A stretch of 64,000 nt of DNA, from NCBI GenBank assembly GCA_902570265.1, contig CACFXF010000005.1, positions 24,056-88,055 on the forward strand. Reading direction: 5' to 3'. Shown here one piece after another: positions 1-9,094 of this stretch. The stretch is from an uncultured Alphaproteobacteria bacterium. GTDB lineage: Bacteria > Pseudomonadota > Alphaproteobacteria > Rhodobacterales > Rhodobacteraceae. The notes under the pieces are model-generated. The model was given only the letters and a program-made list of their open reading frames with translations. It searched no databases and was not told where the DNA came from. A program made the position numbers and the translations under genes. The first letter of the stretch is position 1. Each line of letters opens with the position of its first letter.

Positions 1-736
1 GCATCTCTATAATATGATTGGCTTCTAATCTGCCATCACTATATATAATTGCTTGATCTAATATAGATAATGCATCTCTAATAGAACCTTCTGAAACGTT
101 AGAAATCATTTTTAAAGCACCTTCTGAGAAAGTTATTTTTTCTTTATTACAGATATCAGATAGATGGTTATTTATTAAATGATTATCAATCCTTTCTAAA
201 TCAAAACGTTGGCATCTTGAAATTATTGTAGTTGGGATTTTCAAGATTTCAGTGGTAGCAAAAATAAATTTTACATGTGCTGGTGGTTCTTCCAAGGTTT
301 TAAGAAGAGCATTAAAAGCAGAATTAGATAACATATGAACTTCATCAATTATATAAACTTTATAACGAGCATAAACTGTCTTATAATCAATATTATCAAT
401 GATTTCCCTTACATCAGAAACACCAGTCCTACTGGCAGCATCCATTTCAATAACGTCTATGTGACGGCTTTGAGTTATGGAAATGCAGGATTCACACTCT
501 CCACAAGGATCAACAGTTGGAAGATTATTAGCTGAAGATGCAAAACAATTAAGACCTTTTGCAATAATCCTTGCAGTAGAAGTTTTGCCTATACCTCTTG
601 ACCCAGTTAAAAGAAAAGAATGTGCTATACGATTAAGTTTAAATGAATTAGTTAAAACTTTAACAAGTGTGTCTTGGCCTATCAATTCTGATAATTTTTG
701 AGGTCTATATTTTCTAGCTAGAACAGTATAAGCCAT
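1..736 (-). CDS. dnaX: DNA polymerase III subunit gamma/tau, N-terminal part (cut by window edge)
   Basis: Absent from the ORF track because it runs off the left edge. Reading the minus strand from the ATG at 736 gives an open frame of about 245 codons starting MAYTVLARKYRPQKLSELIG, typical of DnaX. Visible features are the Walker A GSRGIGKTS (about residues 44-52), a four-cysteine zinc module (NCF...PCGECESC), Walker B IIDEVHML, the LLKTLEEPP segment, and the SRC sensor/arginine-finger motif. DnaX is the ATPase of the clamp loader that places the beta clamp on primed DNA and ties the polymerase cores together. The C-terminal tau region lies outside the window. The SRP RNA gene lies just upstream on the same strand, an arrangement common in Alphaproteobacteria. 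Identity is secure. Confidence 0.96.
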   Translation of the reverse strand, partial: MAYTVLARKYRPQKLSELIGQDTLVKVLTNSFKLNRIAHSFLLTGSRGIGKTSTARIIAKGLNCFASSANNLPTVDPCGECESCISITQSRHIDVIEMDAASRTGVSDVREIIDNIDYKTVYARYKVYIIDEVHMLSNSAFNALLKTLEEPPAHVKFIFATTEILKIPTTIISRCQRFDLERIDNHLINNHLSDICNKEKITFSEGALKMISNVSEGSIRDALSILDQAIIYSDGRLEANHIIEM

Positions 737-783
737 ATATTTTCAATAAATAAGTATCAAAATTTAAATTTTAATATAAAAAA

Positions 784-879
784 GCGAGAGATTGATATTG
801 ACCCAAGTAATTTCGTTACGGCTGCTTCCTTTCAGACCTGACCGGGTTGGCGACGTACTTGTCCAAAACAACCTCTCAA
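784..879 (-). ncRNA. ffs: Signal recognition particle RNA (4.5S type)
   Basis: The minus strand contains GGTCAGGTCTGAAAGGAAGC, followed by AGCC, the conserved apical domain of bacterial small SRP RNA with a GAAA tetraloop and the asymmetric loop bound by Ffh. The ends pair as GAGAGGTTG (877-869) with CAATCTCTC (794-786), giving an RNA of about 92-96 nt, normal for the short bacterial form. The RNA works with Ffh and FtsY in co-translational membrane targeting. A well-placed promoter lies just upstream, and dnaX follows 48 nt downstream on the same strand. Exact ends are inferred from the terminal stem. Confidence 0.95.
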
Positions 880-884
880 TTAAA

Positions 885-913
885 CTAGTAAGTTTTTATT
901 TCGAATTTTACAA
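885..913 (-). promoter_or_regulatory. Sigma-70 promoter of the SRP RNA gene
   Basis: On the minus strand TTGTAA (913-908) is followed after exactly 17 nt by TACTAG (890-885). The inferred 5' end of the RNA (GAGAGG, near 877) lies 7 nt beyond the -10 box. The spacing is ideal for a housekeeping promoter; the elements were read by eye. Confidence 0.6.
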
Positions 914-931
914 GTCTTTGATTCTATAATA

Positions 932-1891
932 ATGAATTTATTTATGAAAAATGATATAAACCTTTCTTTTACTGATACAAAAGAAATAACTAAAATATAT
1001 CCAGACAATAAAAAAAATATTTTCAAACAATCTGAAAATTATCATATATTTTTTTGTGAGGGTTTAATCCTAACAAAAAAAATAAAAAATAAATTTAAGA
1101 TAACTTTCTTTAACAAAAAAAATTCATTATTTAATTACATTAATAAAACAGTCTATTTTGGTAAATTTAAAGATAAACATATTTTTATTCATAACATTTC
1201 TCTTGAAGAAAAAACTAAAACAAGTTTGAAGCAAGTAAAGTTTTTTAACAAAAAAATTAAAAAAGAAAAAATATCAAGGTCTTCCTTCAGTGACCTAAGA
1301 ACAATTTTTGCAAATTTGAGTATAAAAGATTCTTCTATTGCAGGCATTGCTAAATCTCTCATTAACTGGAAGTTAACAAATACATTTTGTACAAAATGTG
1401 GAGAAAAATTTGCAAACCCTATCAATTTCAAATGGGAGACCCAATGTATAGCCTGTAAAAAAATATATTTTCCAAGAGTAGACCCTGTCATAATTGTTAT
1501 TGTAGTAAAAGGTAACAAGGTACTTATCGGAAGATCTCATCACTTCCCAAAAAAACTTTATTCTTGTTTAGCTGGCTTTATTGAACTTGGAGAAACATTA
1601 GAAACTGCTGCAAGACGTGAAATACTAGAAGAGGTTGGTGTTTATATTAATGATATAAAGTTTATTACTAATCAGCCCTGGCCATTTCCATCATCCTTAA
1701 TGTTTGGTTTGATTGCTAAAGCTAAAAATAAAAAATTGAAAGTCGACAAAAATGAAATAGAGGATGCTTTTTGGATTTCAAAACAGGAACTAAAACAAGT
1801 GCTTAATGGAAAGAATAATAATATTATTGCAGCAAGAGAAGGAACAATAGCCAGATTTCTTTTGGAAAAATGGGTAAAAAATGAAATCTAG
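932..1891 (+). CDS. nudC: NADH pyrophosphatase NudC-like Nudix hydrolase
   Basis: A 319-residue protein of the NudC family, which hydrolyses NAD(H) and related dinucleotides and removes NAD caps from RNA. Features in order: a lysine-rich, poorly conserved N-terminal domain; a four-cysteine zinc ribbon (CTKCGEKF...CIACKKIYFPR, about 152-182); and a Nudix domain with the box GFIELGETLETAARREILEE VG. The family hallmark after the Nudix box (SQPWPFPxS in E. coli) is present as NQPWPFPSSLM. An alternative start lies four codons in (ATG at 944); neither has a strong Shine-Dalgarno sequence. It is convergent with pheA, 3 bp apart. Confidence 0.92.
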   Translation: MNLFMKNDINLSFTDTKEITKIYPDNKKNIFKQSENYHIFFCEGLILTKKIKNKFKITFFNKKNSLFNYINKTVYFGKFKDKHIFIHNISLEEKTKTSLKQVKFFNKKIKKEKISRSSFSDLRTIFANLSIKDSSIAGIAKSLINWKLTNTFCTKCGEKFANPINFKWETQCIACKKIYFPRVDPVIIVIVVKGNKVLIGRSHHFPKKLYSCLAGFIELGETLETAARREILEEVGVYINDIKFITNQPWPFPSSLMFGLIAKAKNKKLKVDKNEIEDAFWISKQELKQVLNGKNNNIIAAREGTIARFLLEKWVKNEI

Positions 1892-1894
1892 TTA

Positions 1895-2734
1895 TCACGA
1901 ATTAAATTTTCTAAATTCGTGACACTCATAGACACCTAATATTTTAAACATACTTGTAAAAAAAATTAATTCATCGAGTGCGCGTTTAACTTTTTCTTCA
2001 TCTGGATGACCCTCTATATCTGCATAAAATTGAGTAGATGTAAAAGATCCTGAAACCATATAGCTTTCTAATTTTACCATATTAACATTATTTGTAGCAA
2101 AACCACCCATTGCTTTATAAAGAGCAGCAGGTATATTTCTAACCTGAAAAACAATAGTTGTCATAAATTTAGCATTTTTGGATAAATCTAAATCCTGTTT
2201 TTTATTAGCCATTATTAAAAAACGAGTTGTATTATTTTTCATATCTTCTATTTCAACACCTAGCGCATCAAGTCCATAAATCTTACCAGCAAGAGGAGAA
2301 GCTAAGGCCGATTGGGACCTATCACTGCTTTCTGAAACAATTTTAGCAGATCCCGCTGTATCAATACCTGATAATGGCTTGATATTATTTTTCGACAAAA
2401 ATTTTCTACACTGTCCCAATAAAACAGTATGACTCATTGCTGTCTTGATCTCACTTAAAGAAACACCAGGCAATGCAAGAAGGTTTATATGAACTCTTAA
2501 AAAATGTTCTTTTATAATAAACAGACCAGAATTAGGAAGTAAGTAATAAGCATCAGCAACTCTACCATAGGTAGAATTCTCTACCGGTATAATCGTATAT
2601 TGTGAGTTTCCTTCTTTTACTTGATCCATTGCCATTTCAAAAGTAGAACAAGGTAATGGAACAGCATTTGGAAAAGCCTCACTACAAGCTTGATGTGAAT
2701 ACGATCCGAGTTCACCCTGAAATGATATTCTCAA
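1895..2734 (-). CDS. pheA: Prephenate dehydratase with C-terminal ACT domain
   Basis: This monofunctional prephenate dehydratase of about 280 residues converts prephenate to phenylpyruvate in phenylalanine synthesis. The catalytic region runs to about residue 180 and includes the substrate-binding TTRF motif (169-172) and IIPVENSTYG. An ACT regulatory domain follows (about 190-275), where KLESYM stands in place of the usual ESRP motif of phenylalanine-sensing ACT domains. The start is TTG at 2734, with AAAGGA about 8 nt upstream; no ATG lies nearby in frame. No chorismate mutase domain is fused. It is divergent from cycM, a common alphaproteobacterial neighbour. Confidence 0.93.
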   Translation of the reverse strand: MRISFQGELGSYSHQACSEAFPNAVPLPCSTFEMAMDQVKEGNSQYTIIPVENSTYGRVADAYYLLPNSGLFIIKEHFLRVHINLLALPGVSLSEIKTAMSHTVLLGQCRKFLSKNNIKPLSGIDTAGSAKIVSESSDRSQSALASPLAGKIYGLDALGVEIEDMKNNTTRFLIMANKKQDLDLSKNAKFMTTIVFQVRNIPAALYKAMGGFATNNVNMVKLESYMVSGSFTSTQFYADIEGHPDEEKVKRALDELIFFTSMFKILGVYECHEFRKFNS

Positions 2735-2844
2735 AAAAAAATTCCTTTTGTTCTATTTGTCGCGTAAACAACACCTTGAAAACTATATATAGAAGTAGTT
2801 AAAGTACAATACGAAAATAAAATTAAATATATTTGAAGGACATT

Positions 2845-3360
2845 ATGATGGATACAATGACATGGACAAAAATTATAGGTGCTGGTTGTGGGTCCCTTTT
2901 AATACTATTACTTATACAATGGACAGCAGAAGAAATTTACCATCATAGCAATTATAAATATAAAGAGGTAGCTTACCTTTTAGAAATCGAAGAAGAAGTT
3001 ACTAAGGTTGAGAAAGAGGAAGAAGAGACTCCATTTGTTGAATTAGTTGCAAGTGCAGATTTATCAAAAGGGAAAAAAGTTTTTGGCAAATGTAAAGCTT
3101 GTCATAAATTAGGAGATGGTGAAAATGGAACCGGCCCACATCTTCATAAAATAATTGGAAGAGAGATGGCTTTAATATCAGATTTTAAATATTCATCAAG
3201 TTTTAAAGGTCTTGAAGGTAATTGGACTATTGATGAACTAAATTTATTTCTAACCAAACCGTCTAATTATATAAAAGGTACAGCAATGAATTTCGCTGGT
3301 CTTGGAAAAGCAACCGACAGAGCAAATTTAATTGCCTATTTGGAAGATAGCACAAAATAA
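2845..3360 (+). CDS. cycM: Membrane-anchored class I cytochrome c (CycM-like)
   Basis: A c-type cytochrome of about 171 residues. An N-terminal uncleaved membrane anchor (about 10-27, IIGAGCGSLLILLLIQW) is followed by an acidic linker and a cytochrome c domain. The heme site is CKACH (C83, C86, H87) and the likely distal ligand is the Met in GTAMNF (about 148). Such proteins carry electrons from the bc1 complex to terminal oxidases at the periplasmic face. The ORF track starts at TTG 2833, but AAGGA at 2836-2840 lies 4 nt before ATG 2845 and 7 nt before ATG 2848, so one of these is the true start. It is divergent from pheA. Confidence 0.9.
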   Translation: MMDTMTWTKIIGAGCGSLLILLLIQWTAEEIYHHSNYKYKEVAYLLEIEEEVTKVEKEEEETPFVELVASADLSKGKKVFGKCKACHKLGDGENGTGPHLHKIIGREMALISDFKYSSSFKGLEGNWTIDELNLFLTKPSNYIKGTAMNFAGLGKATDRANLIAYLEDSTK

Positions 3361-3485
3361 ATGATTTAACGATTAATAAATAATTTAAGGATTACCTTAA
3401 AAAAAATTATAATTTTATTAAATTAAAGTCTAAAGTAATTAAACTATCATTTAAAACAATTTTAACACTAATGAGGTCCTTTATT

Positions 3486-5321
3486 ATGAAAAAAATTAGT
3501 TTTAATAATTTTTTTAAATTTTTTCTTTTGATTGGATTTTTATTTTTTTCTAGCTTTAGTTTCTCTGAAACGCTAATCAAGTCTCATGGTATTTCAAGTT
3601 TTGGAAATCTAAAGTATTCAAATAATTTCACCCACTTAGATTATGTTAATCCAAAAGCACCCAAAGATGGAGAAATATCTACTTGGGCATTTGGAACATT
3701 TGACTCCTTAAATAGGTATATAGTTAAAGGAAATGCCGCTGGATCTGGCAATATTTTCATCGAAACGTTAATGACAGAAACTGCTGATGAGCCCGATTCT
3801 ATGTATGGATTACTAGCAGAAAGTATCGAGTATCCTCAGGATCGATCTTTTATAATTTTTAATCTTAGACCTGAAGCCCAATTTTCAGATGGATCTAAAG
3901 TGACAGCCTCTGATGTTGTTTTTAGCCATTATATTTTATTAGAAAAAGGAATACCTTCTCTTAAACAACTTTTTGCCGATATTGAAAAAGTTGAGGAATT
4001 ATCACCTACAAGGGTAAAATTTAGTTTTAAACAACCATCAGATAATAACGAACTATTAATGTTAGCCGCTTCATCAAGTGTTTTTTCTAAAAAGTTTTTT
4101 TCTTCTCGAGATTTTGCAGAGAGCAGTCTTGAACCTATGTTGGGTAGTGGGCCGTATACTTTAGATGAAATTGAAGTTGGCAAAAGGTTAGTCTATAAGC
4201 TTAATGATAATTACTGGGGAAAGCATTTAGCTATTAATAAGGGTAGAAATAATTTTAAAAAAATCCGATACGAATATTATGCTGACACTACTGCGGCTTT
4301 CGAAGGTTTCAAAGCTGGCGAATATACTTTCCGTTCTGAAAATTCATCACAAAAGTGGGCACAAGATTATAATTTTCCAGCTATTGAAAAGAATATTATT
4401 AAAAAGGAAACTCTTCCGGATGGAAATTTAGGTTCCGCTCAGGCATTCTTCTTTAATCTTCGTTTAGATAAATTTAAAGACCCAAAAATAAGAGAAGCTA
4501 TAGGTCTTATGTTTAATTTTGAATGGTCAAATAAAACACTTTTTTTTGGGCTCTATGATAGGGTAACTAGTTTTTGGGAAAATAGCGAAATGCAAGCCTC
4601 TGGTAAAATTTCGGAAAAAGAGCTTGCCATACTTAGTCCTATAAAAAATTATTTACCTAAAAGTGTTTTTGATGATACCGTTTTCATTCCTCCTATATCT
4701 AAACCTGATAAAGTAGACAGAAAAAATAGGAGAAAAGCTACAAAATTGTTAAAAGACGCAGGCTGGGACTTAGTAGACGGAAAGTTAAAAAATAAAAATG
4801 GTGATAAATTTTCTTTAGAAATTTTAAATTATTCTCCTGCATTTGATAGAATTATAAACCCATTTATTGAAAACCTTAAGTTATTAGGAATAGATGCAAA
4901 ACATACAAGAATAGACGGTACTCAATATACCGAGAGAGTGAGAAATTTTGAATGGGAAATTATAACATCAACTTATGGTAATTCATTAACACCTGGCTTG
5001 GAACTTATACAACAATACTCTTCTAAAACTGCTGATGTACCTTCTCGAAATGTGGTAGGATTAAAAAATGAAGGCATAGATAAGCTAATTGAATTAGCTG
5101 CTAAAGCAAAAACGAGAGACGATCTGAATGTTATTATAAGATCTTTGGATAGATCACTAAGATCCTTACACATATGGGTCCCGCAATGGTATAAAAATGT
5201 GCATACTATTGCTTATAGAAATCAGTATGCATACCCAAATAATCTTCCTCCTTTTGAATTAGGCGCCTTTGACTTCTGGTGGTTTGATGCAAAAAAAGCA
5301 GCAATTCTAGAAAATAAATAA
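3486..5321 (+). CDS. yejA: Periplasmic oligopeptide-binding protein, YejA type
   Basis: A family 5 extracellular solute-binding protein of 611 residues and the first gene of a yejABEF-like operon. The signal peptide is clear (MKKISFNNFFKFFLLIGFLF, then SSFSFSE). The mature part has family 5 features such as HGISSFG, LNRYIVKGNAAG, GLLAESIEYP and RPEAQFSDGSKVTASDVVFS. I place the start at ATG 3486, not 3471: GAGG at 3473-3476 sits 9 nt upstream and the signal peptide begins there. The family delivers oligopeptides, and microcin C in enterobacteria, to the YejBEF importer. Confidence 0.92.
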   Translation: MKKISFNNFFKFFLLIGFLFFSSFSFSETLIKSHGISSFGNLKYSNNFTHLDYVNPKAPKDGEISTWAFGTFDSLNRYIVKGNAAGSGNIFIETLMTETADEPDSMYGLLAESIEYPQDRSFIIFNLRPEAQFSDGSKVTASDVVFSHYILLEKGIPSLKQLFADIEKVEELSPTRVKFSFKQPSDNNELLMLAASSSVFSKKFFSSRDFAESSLEPMLGSGPYTLDEIEVGKRLVYKLNDNYWGKHLAINKGRNNFKKIRYEYYADTTAAFEGFKAGEYTFRSENSSQKWAQDYNFPAIEKNIIKKETLPDGNLGSAQAFFFNLRLDKFKDPKIREAIGLMFNFEWSNKTLFFGLYDRVTSFWENSEMQASGKISEKELAILSPIKNYLPKSVFDDTVFIPPISKPDKVDRKNRRKATKLLKDAGWDLVDGKLKNKNGDKFSLEILNYSPAFDRIINPFIENLKLLGIDAKHTRIDGTQYTERVRNFEWEIITSTYGNSLTPGLELIQQYSSKTADVPSRNVVGLKNEGIDKLIELAAKAKTRDDLNVIIRSLDRSLRSLHIWVPQWYKNVHTIAYRNQYAYPNNLPPFELGAFDFWWFDAKKAAILENK

Positions 5322-5327
5322 AGACGC

Positions 5328-6425
5328 ATGCTTGATTATATCATTAGGCGAATTTTATTCATTATTCCAACATTGTTAGGCATAATGTTCCTTAACTTTT
5401 TATTGGTTCAATTTGTACCTGGTGGTCCTGTTGAGCAAATGATATACCAATTCGAAAATGGTTCAAATTTGGAATTGGTTGGAGGGGGTGGAACAGACGC
5501 TGGCCAACAAAATGATCAAAATCAATCATTAAAAAATGACTCAAAATATAGAGGAGCTCAAGGTTTACCTGAAGAGTTTATAAAAGATTTGGAAAAACAA
5601 TTTGGTTTTGATAAATCACCAAGTCAGCGCTTCTTTATAATGATACAAAACTATTTAACTTTTAATTTTGGAGAAAGTTATTTTCGATCAATCTCTGTTA
5701 TTGATTTAGTTTTAGAAAAAATGCCCGTCTCTATCACACTTGGGCTATGGTCTACTCTTATTGCTTATCTCATTTCTATACCACTTGGAATCAGAAAAGC
5801 AGTTAATGATGGCTCATCTTTTGACACAATTTCATCAGGAATTATAATAATTTGCTACTCTTTACCTGGCTTTTTATTTGCAATAATTCTTTTAGTTTTT
5901 TTTGCAGGTGGAAGTTATTATCAAATTTTTCCAATGCGAGGCTTAACATCAGATAATTGGAGCGAGCTAACAAATTTAGGCAAAGTTTTAGATTATTTGT
6001 GGCATATCTTTCTTCCAGTTTTAGCTTCAACAATAGGATCTTTTGCTACACTTACTCTTTTAACAAAAAATTCATTTGTTGATGAAATAAAAAAACAATA
6101 TGTGATAACTGCCAAGGCAAAAGGACTTCCAAAAAATAGAGTGTTGTATGGTCATGTTTTTAGAAACGCCATGCTTATAATAATTGCAGGATTTCCAGGA
6201 TTATTTATAGGTGTATTTTTTGGAGGTTCACTCATAATTGAAACAATTTTTTCATTGGATGGACTAGGTCGTTTAGGATTTGAAGCTGCCTTGACACGTG
6301 ACTATCCTGTTATGTTTGGAACACTTTATTTTTTTGGTCTATTAGGACTAATTATTGGTCTAATATCAGATCTAGTTTATGTAGTTGTTGATCCTAGAAT
6401 TGATTTTGAAAGTAGAAATACATGA
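5328..6425 (+). CDS. yejB: Peptide ABC transporter permease, YejB type
   Basis: A 365-residue inner-membrane permease of the oligopeptide/nickel (DppB) class. It opens with a membrane helix (RRILFIIPTLLGIMFLNFLL). A long extracytoplasmic insertion follows, containing a Gly-rich stretch (ELVGGGGTDAG) and SKYRGAQGLPEEFIKDLEKQ, both characteristic of YejB. The permease core contains the coupling-helix EAA-like region (TAKAKGLPKNRVLYGHVFRN) that contacts the ATPase. It begins 7 nt after yejA and overlaps yejE by ATGA, indicating translational coupling. Confidence 0.93.
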   Translation: MLDYIIRRILFIIPTLLGIMFLNFLLVQFVPGGPVEQMIYQFENGSNLELVGGGGTDAGQQNDQNQSLKNDSKYRGAQGLPEEFIKDLEKQFGFDKSPSQRFFIMIQNYLTFNFGESYFRSISVIDLVLEKMPVSITLGLWSTLIAYLISIPLGIRKAVNDGSSFDTISSGIIIICYSLPGFLFAIILLVFFAGGSYYQIFPMRGLTSDNWSELTNLGKVLDYLWHIFLPVLASTIGSFATLTLLTKNSFVDEIKKQYVITAKAKGLPKNRVLYGHVFRNAMLIIIAGFPGLFIGVFFGGSLIIETIFSLDGLGRLGFEAALTRDYPVMFGTLYFFGLLGLIIGLISDLVYVVVDPRIDFESRNT

Positions 6426-7507
6426 GTCCATTAAATAAAAGACGTTGGCAAAATTTTAAACAAAATAAACGTGCTATTTATAGCTTATTAATTTTTTCTA
6501 TTTTTTTCCTTATATCAATCTTCGCTGAGTTTATAGCAAACGATAAACCACTAGTGATTTATTACAATAAGGAATTTTATTCACCAATTATTAAGAATTA
6601 TAGTGAGCGTGTTTTTGGGGGGGAATTTGAAACTGAGGCTGAGTACAAAACTATTGAAGTAGAATGTCTTATATTGAGTGGAGGTATGCTAGAAGAATGC
6701 CTAGATAATCCGAGAAAAATAATAAGTAAAATTCAAGAATTGAATTTGAATAATTGGATCCTTTGGCCACTCATAAAGTCATCATTTGATACAGTAAATT
6801 ACGACGTTGATGTAGCTCCTAGTCCACCTGACAACAATCACCTACTGGGAACAGACGATCAAACACGAGATGTAGTTGCTAGAATAATTTATGGGTTTAG
6901 GCTTTCAGTTTTTTTTGCATTCTTAGTTACAATCTTTTCAACAATTATTGGAATAGGTGCTGGAGCGATTCAGGGGTTTTTTGGTGGATGGACCGATTTG
7001 ATTTGTCAAAGATTCATAGAAATATGGACTTCTCTTCCCTACCTATACGTGATTATTATTCTAGCTGCAGTTTTTCCTATGAATTTTTGGTTGCTAACTT
7101 TTATAGTTATTCTTTTTAGTTGGACTGCACTAGTTGGTGTTGTAAGAGCAGAATTTTTAAGAGTTCGAAACTTTGAATATATAATGGCTGCAAGAGCACT
7201 TGGAGTTTCTAATTTTAAAATTATAATTCGTCATATCATCCCTAATGCTATGGTAGCAAGTATAACACTATTACCATTTTTTATAACAGGCTCTATTGCA
7301 ACTCTTGCAACACTGGATTTTCTTGGCTTTGGGTTACCAGCCAGCTATCCTTCACTGGGTGAACTAGCCCTTCAAGCAAAAAATCAACTAAATGCACCTT
7401 GGCTAGGTATTTCAGCTTTTTTAACTTTTACTGTGATGCTATCACTTCAAGTATTTATTTTTGAAGGAATAAGGGATGCTTTTGATCCTAGAAAAGTTTT
7501 TACATGA
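6422..7507 (+). CDS. yejE: Peptide ABC transporter permease, YejE type
   Basis: The second inner-membrane permease of the importer, 361 residues, DppC class. An N-terminal membrane helix precedes a large extracytoplasmic loop with DVAPSPPDNNHLLGTDDQTRD, then the permease core with the coupling motif AARALGVSNFKIIIRHIIPN. The GTDDQTRDV motif and the size fit YejE. The start codon overlaps the yejB stop (ATGA), and the gene overlaps yejF in the same way, so yejB, yejE and yejF form one coupled unit. Confidence 0.93.
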   Translation: MSPLNKRRWQNFKQNKRAIYSLLIFSIFFLISIFAEFIANDKPLVIYYNKEFYSPIIKNYSERVFGGEFETEAEYKTIEVECLILSGGMLEECLDNPRKIISKIQELNLNNWILWPLIKSSFDTVNYDVDVAPSPPDNNHLLGTDDQTRDVVARIIYGFRLSVFFAFLVTIFSTIIGIGAGAIQGFFGGWTDLICQRFIEIWTSLPYLYVIIILAAVFPMNFWLLTFIVILFSWTALVGVVRAEFLRVRNFEYIMAARALGVSNFKIIIRHIIPNAMVASITLLPFFITGSIATLATLDFLGFGLPASYPSLGELALQAKNQLNAPWLGISAFLTFTVMLSLQVFIFEGIRDAFDPRKVFT

Positions 7508-9084
7508 GAGAAAAAATATTAGAATTCCAAAACCTATCAATATCTTTTCATGAAAATAAAAAGGTAGTTAAAAATTTATCTTTTTCGCTTAATGAAAAAG
7601 AGACATTAGCACTTGTTGGAGAAAGTGGCTCAGGTAAATCAATAACGGCTCTAGCTTGTATGAACTTATTACCAAATAATGCTAAAATAGAGGGTAACAT
7701 TTTTTTTGAAAATAAAAACTTATTAAACCAAGAAGAAAATGAACTTCAAAAGATCCGTGGCAATAAAGTTTCTTATATTTTTCAAGAGCCTATGACATCT
7801 CTTAACCCGTTACAGACAATTCAACACCAAATTAAAGAAAGCATAATTCTTCACCAAAAGTTAAATCAAAATGAAGCTTCTAAAAAAGTTATTTGGCTTT
7901 TGGAAATGGTAGGACTCTCAAAAATTAACAATTACACACCTAGTTACCCACACCAATTATCTGGTGGCCAGAGACAACGAGCTATGATTGCTATGGCATT
8001 AAGTAATAATCCTAAAATTTTAATTGCAGATGAACCTACTACTTCTCTGGACGTATCAGTAGAAAACAAAATTTTAAATCTATTAGAAGATCTAAAAAGT
8101 CGTTTTGGCATGAGCATTTTATTTATTACGCATGATCTCAATGTTGTAAGAAAAATTGCTGATAACGTGGTAGTTATGCAATCAGGTAAAATTGTTGAAA
8201 AGGGAATAACTAAAAATATCCTAAATAATCCCAGAATGGTCTATACCCGTAAACTCATTTCAGAACCTGAAAAGATAATTAAAAAAAAGAAATCAAGTGA
8301 TATTCCTATTATTGAGGTAAAAAACATTAGTGTTAATTATCCAATAAGAACAAGTATTTTTAAAAGGGTTAAAAGAAATTTTAAAGCGGTAAAGAATGTA
8401 AGTTTCAAAATTGTTGCTGGTGAAACTTTAGGGATTGTAGGAGAAAGCGGGTCTGGTAAAAGTAGCTTAGGATTGGGAATTCTTAGGTTAATAAGTTCTG
8501 AAGGTGAAATTTTTTTTGATAATAAATCTATTAGAAACTTAAAGGGTAAAGAATTAACTAAAATCAGAAAAGATATTCAAATAGTATTTCAGGATCCCTA
8601 TGGATCATTATCTCCAAGAATGTGTGTAGCCGAAATTATTGCTGAAGGACTAAATGAACATTATCCATATTTTTCAAAAACAGAAGTAATGAGAAAAGTT
8701 AAGAAGAGTCTAGAAAATGTAGAATTACCTACTGACATACTAAGTAGATACCCACATGAATTTTCAGGTGGACAAAGACAACGAATTGCTATTGCTAGGG
8801 CAATTATACTGAGACCAAAATTCTTGATCTTAGATGAACCTACCTCAGCTTTAGACAGAACTATACAATTACAAATTTTAAAGCTTTTAGCTAAACTGCA
8901 GAATAAATATAATATGGCGTATCTTTTTATAAGCCATGATTTAAGATTAATGAAATTTTTTACAGATAAACTATTAGTGATGTATCAAGGAACAGTTGTA
9001 GAGAAAGGTTTGACTTCAAATATCTTTAAAAAACCAGAGAGTGCATATTCTAAATTATTATTTGAAGCGGCATTTAATAAATAA
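7504..9084 (+). CDS. yejF: Peptide ABC transporter ATP-binding protein, duplicated NBDs (YejF type)
   Basis: A 526-residue ATPase with two nucleotide-binding domains in one chain. Walker A GESGSGKS occurs twice (about 39 and 312), ABC signatures are LSGGQRQR and FSGGQRQR, and Walker B segments are ILIADEPTTSLD and LILDEPTSALD, each followed by an H-loop (ITHDLNVV, ISHDLRLM). Both sites look intact. It powers the YejBE channel and ends the operon. It is convergent with the 5-oxoprolinase gene, 10 bp away. Confidence 0.94.
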   Translation: MREKILEFQNLSISFHENKKVVKNLSFSLNEKETLALVGESGSGKSITALACMNLLPNNAKIEGNIFFENKNLLNQEENELQKIRGNKVSYIFQEPMTSLNPLQTIQHQIKESIILHQKLNQNEASKKVIWLLEMVGLSKINNYTPSYPHQLSGGQRQRAMIAMALSNNPKILIADEPTTSLDVSVENKILNLLEDLKSRFGMSILFITHDLNVVRKIADNVVVMQSGKIVEKGITKNILNNPRMVYTRKLISEPEKIIKKKKSSDIPIIEVKNISVNYPIRTSIFKRVKRNFKAVKNVSFKIVAGETLGIVGESGSGKSSLGLGILRLISSEGEIFFDNKSIRNLKGKELTKIRKDIQIVFQDPYGSLSPRMCVAEIIAEGLNEHYPYFSKTEVMRKVKKSLENVELPTDILSRYPHEFSGGQRQRIAIARAIILRPKFLILDEPTSALDRTIQLQILKLLAKLQNKYNMAYLFISHDLRLMKFFTDKLLVMYQGTVVEKGLTSNIFKKPESAYSKLLFEAAFNK

Positions 9085-9094
9085 TTCTTGAAAA

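Noticed and set aside
335-701. Plus-strand ORFs 335..535 and 477..701
   Set aside because: They are antisense shadows of dnaX, which reads continuously on the minus strand with all family motifs.
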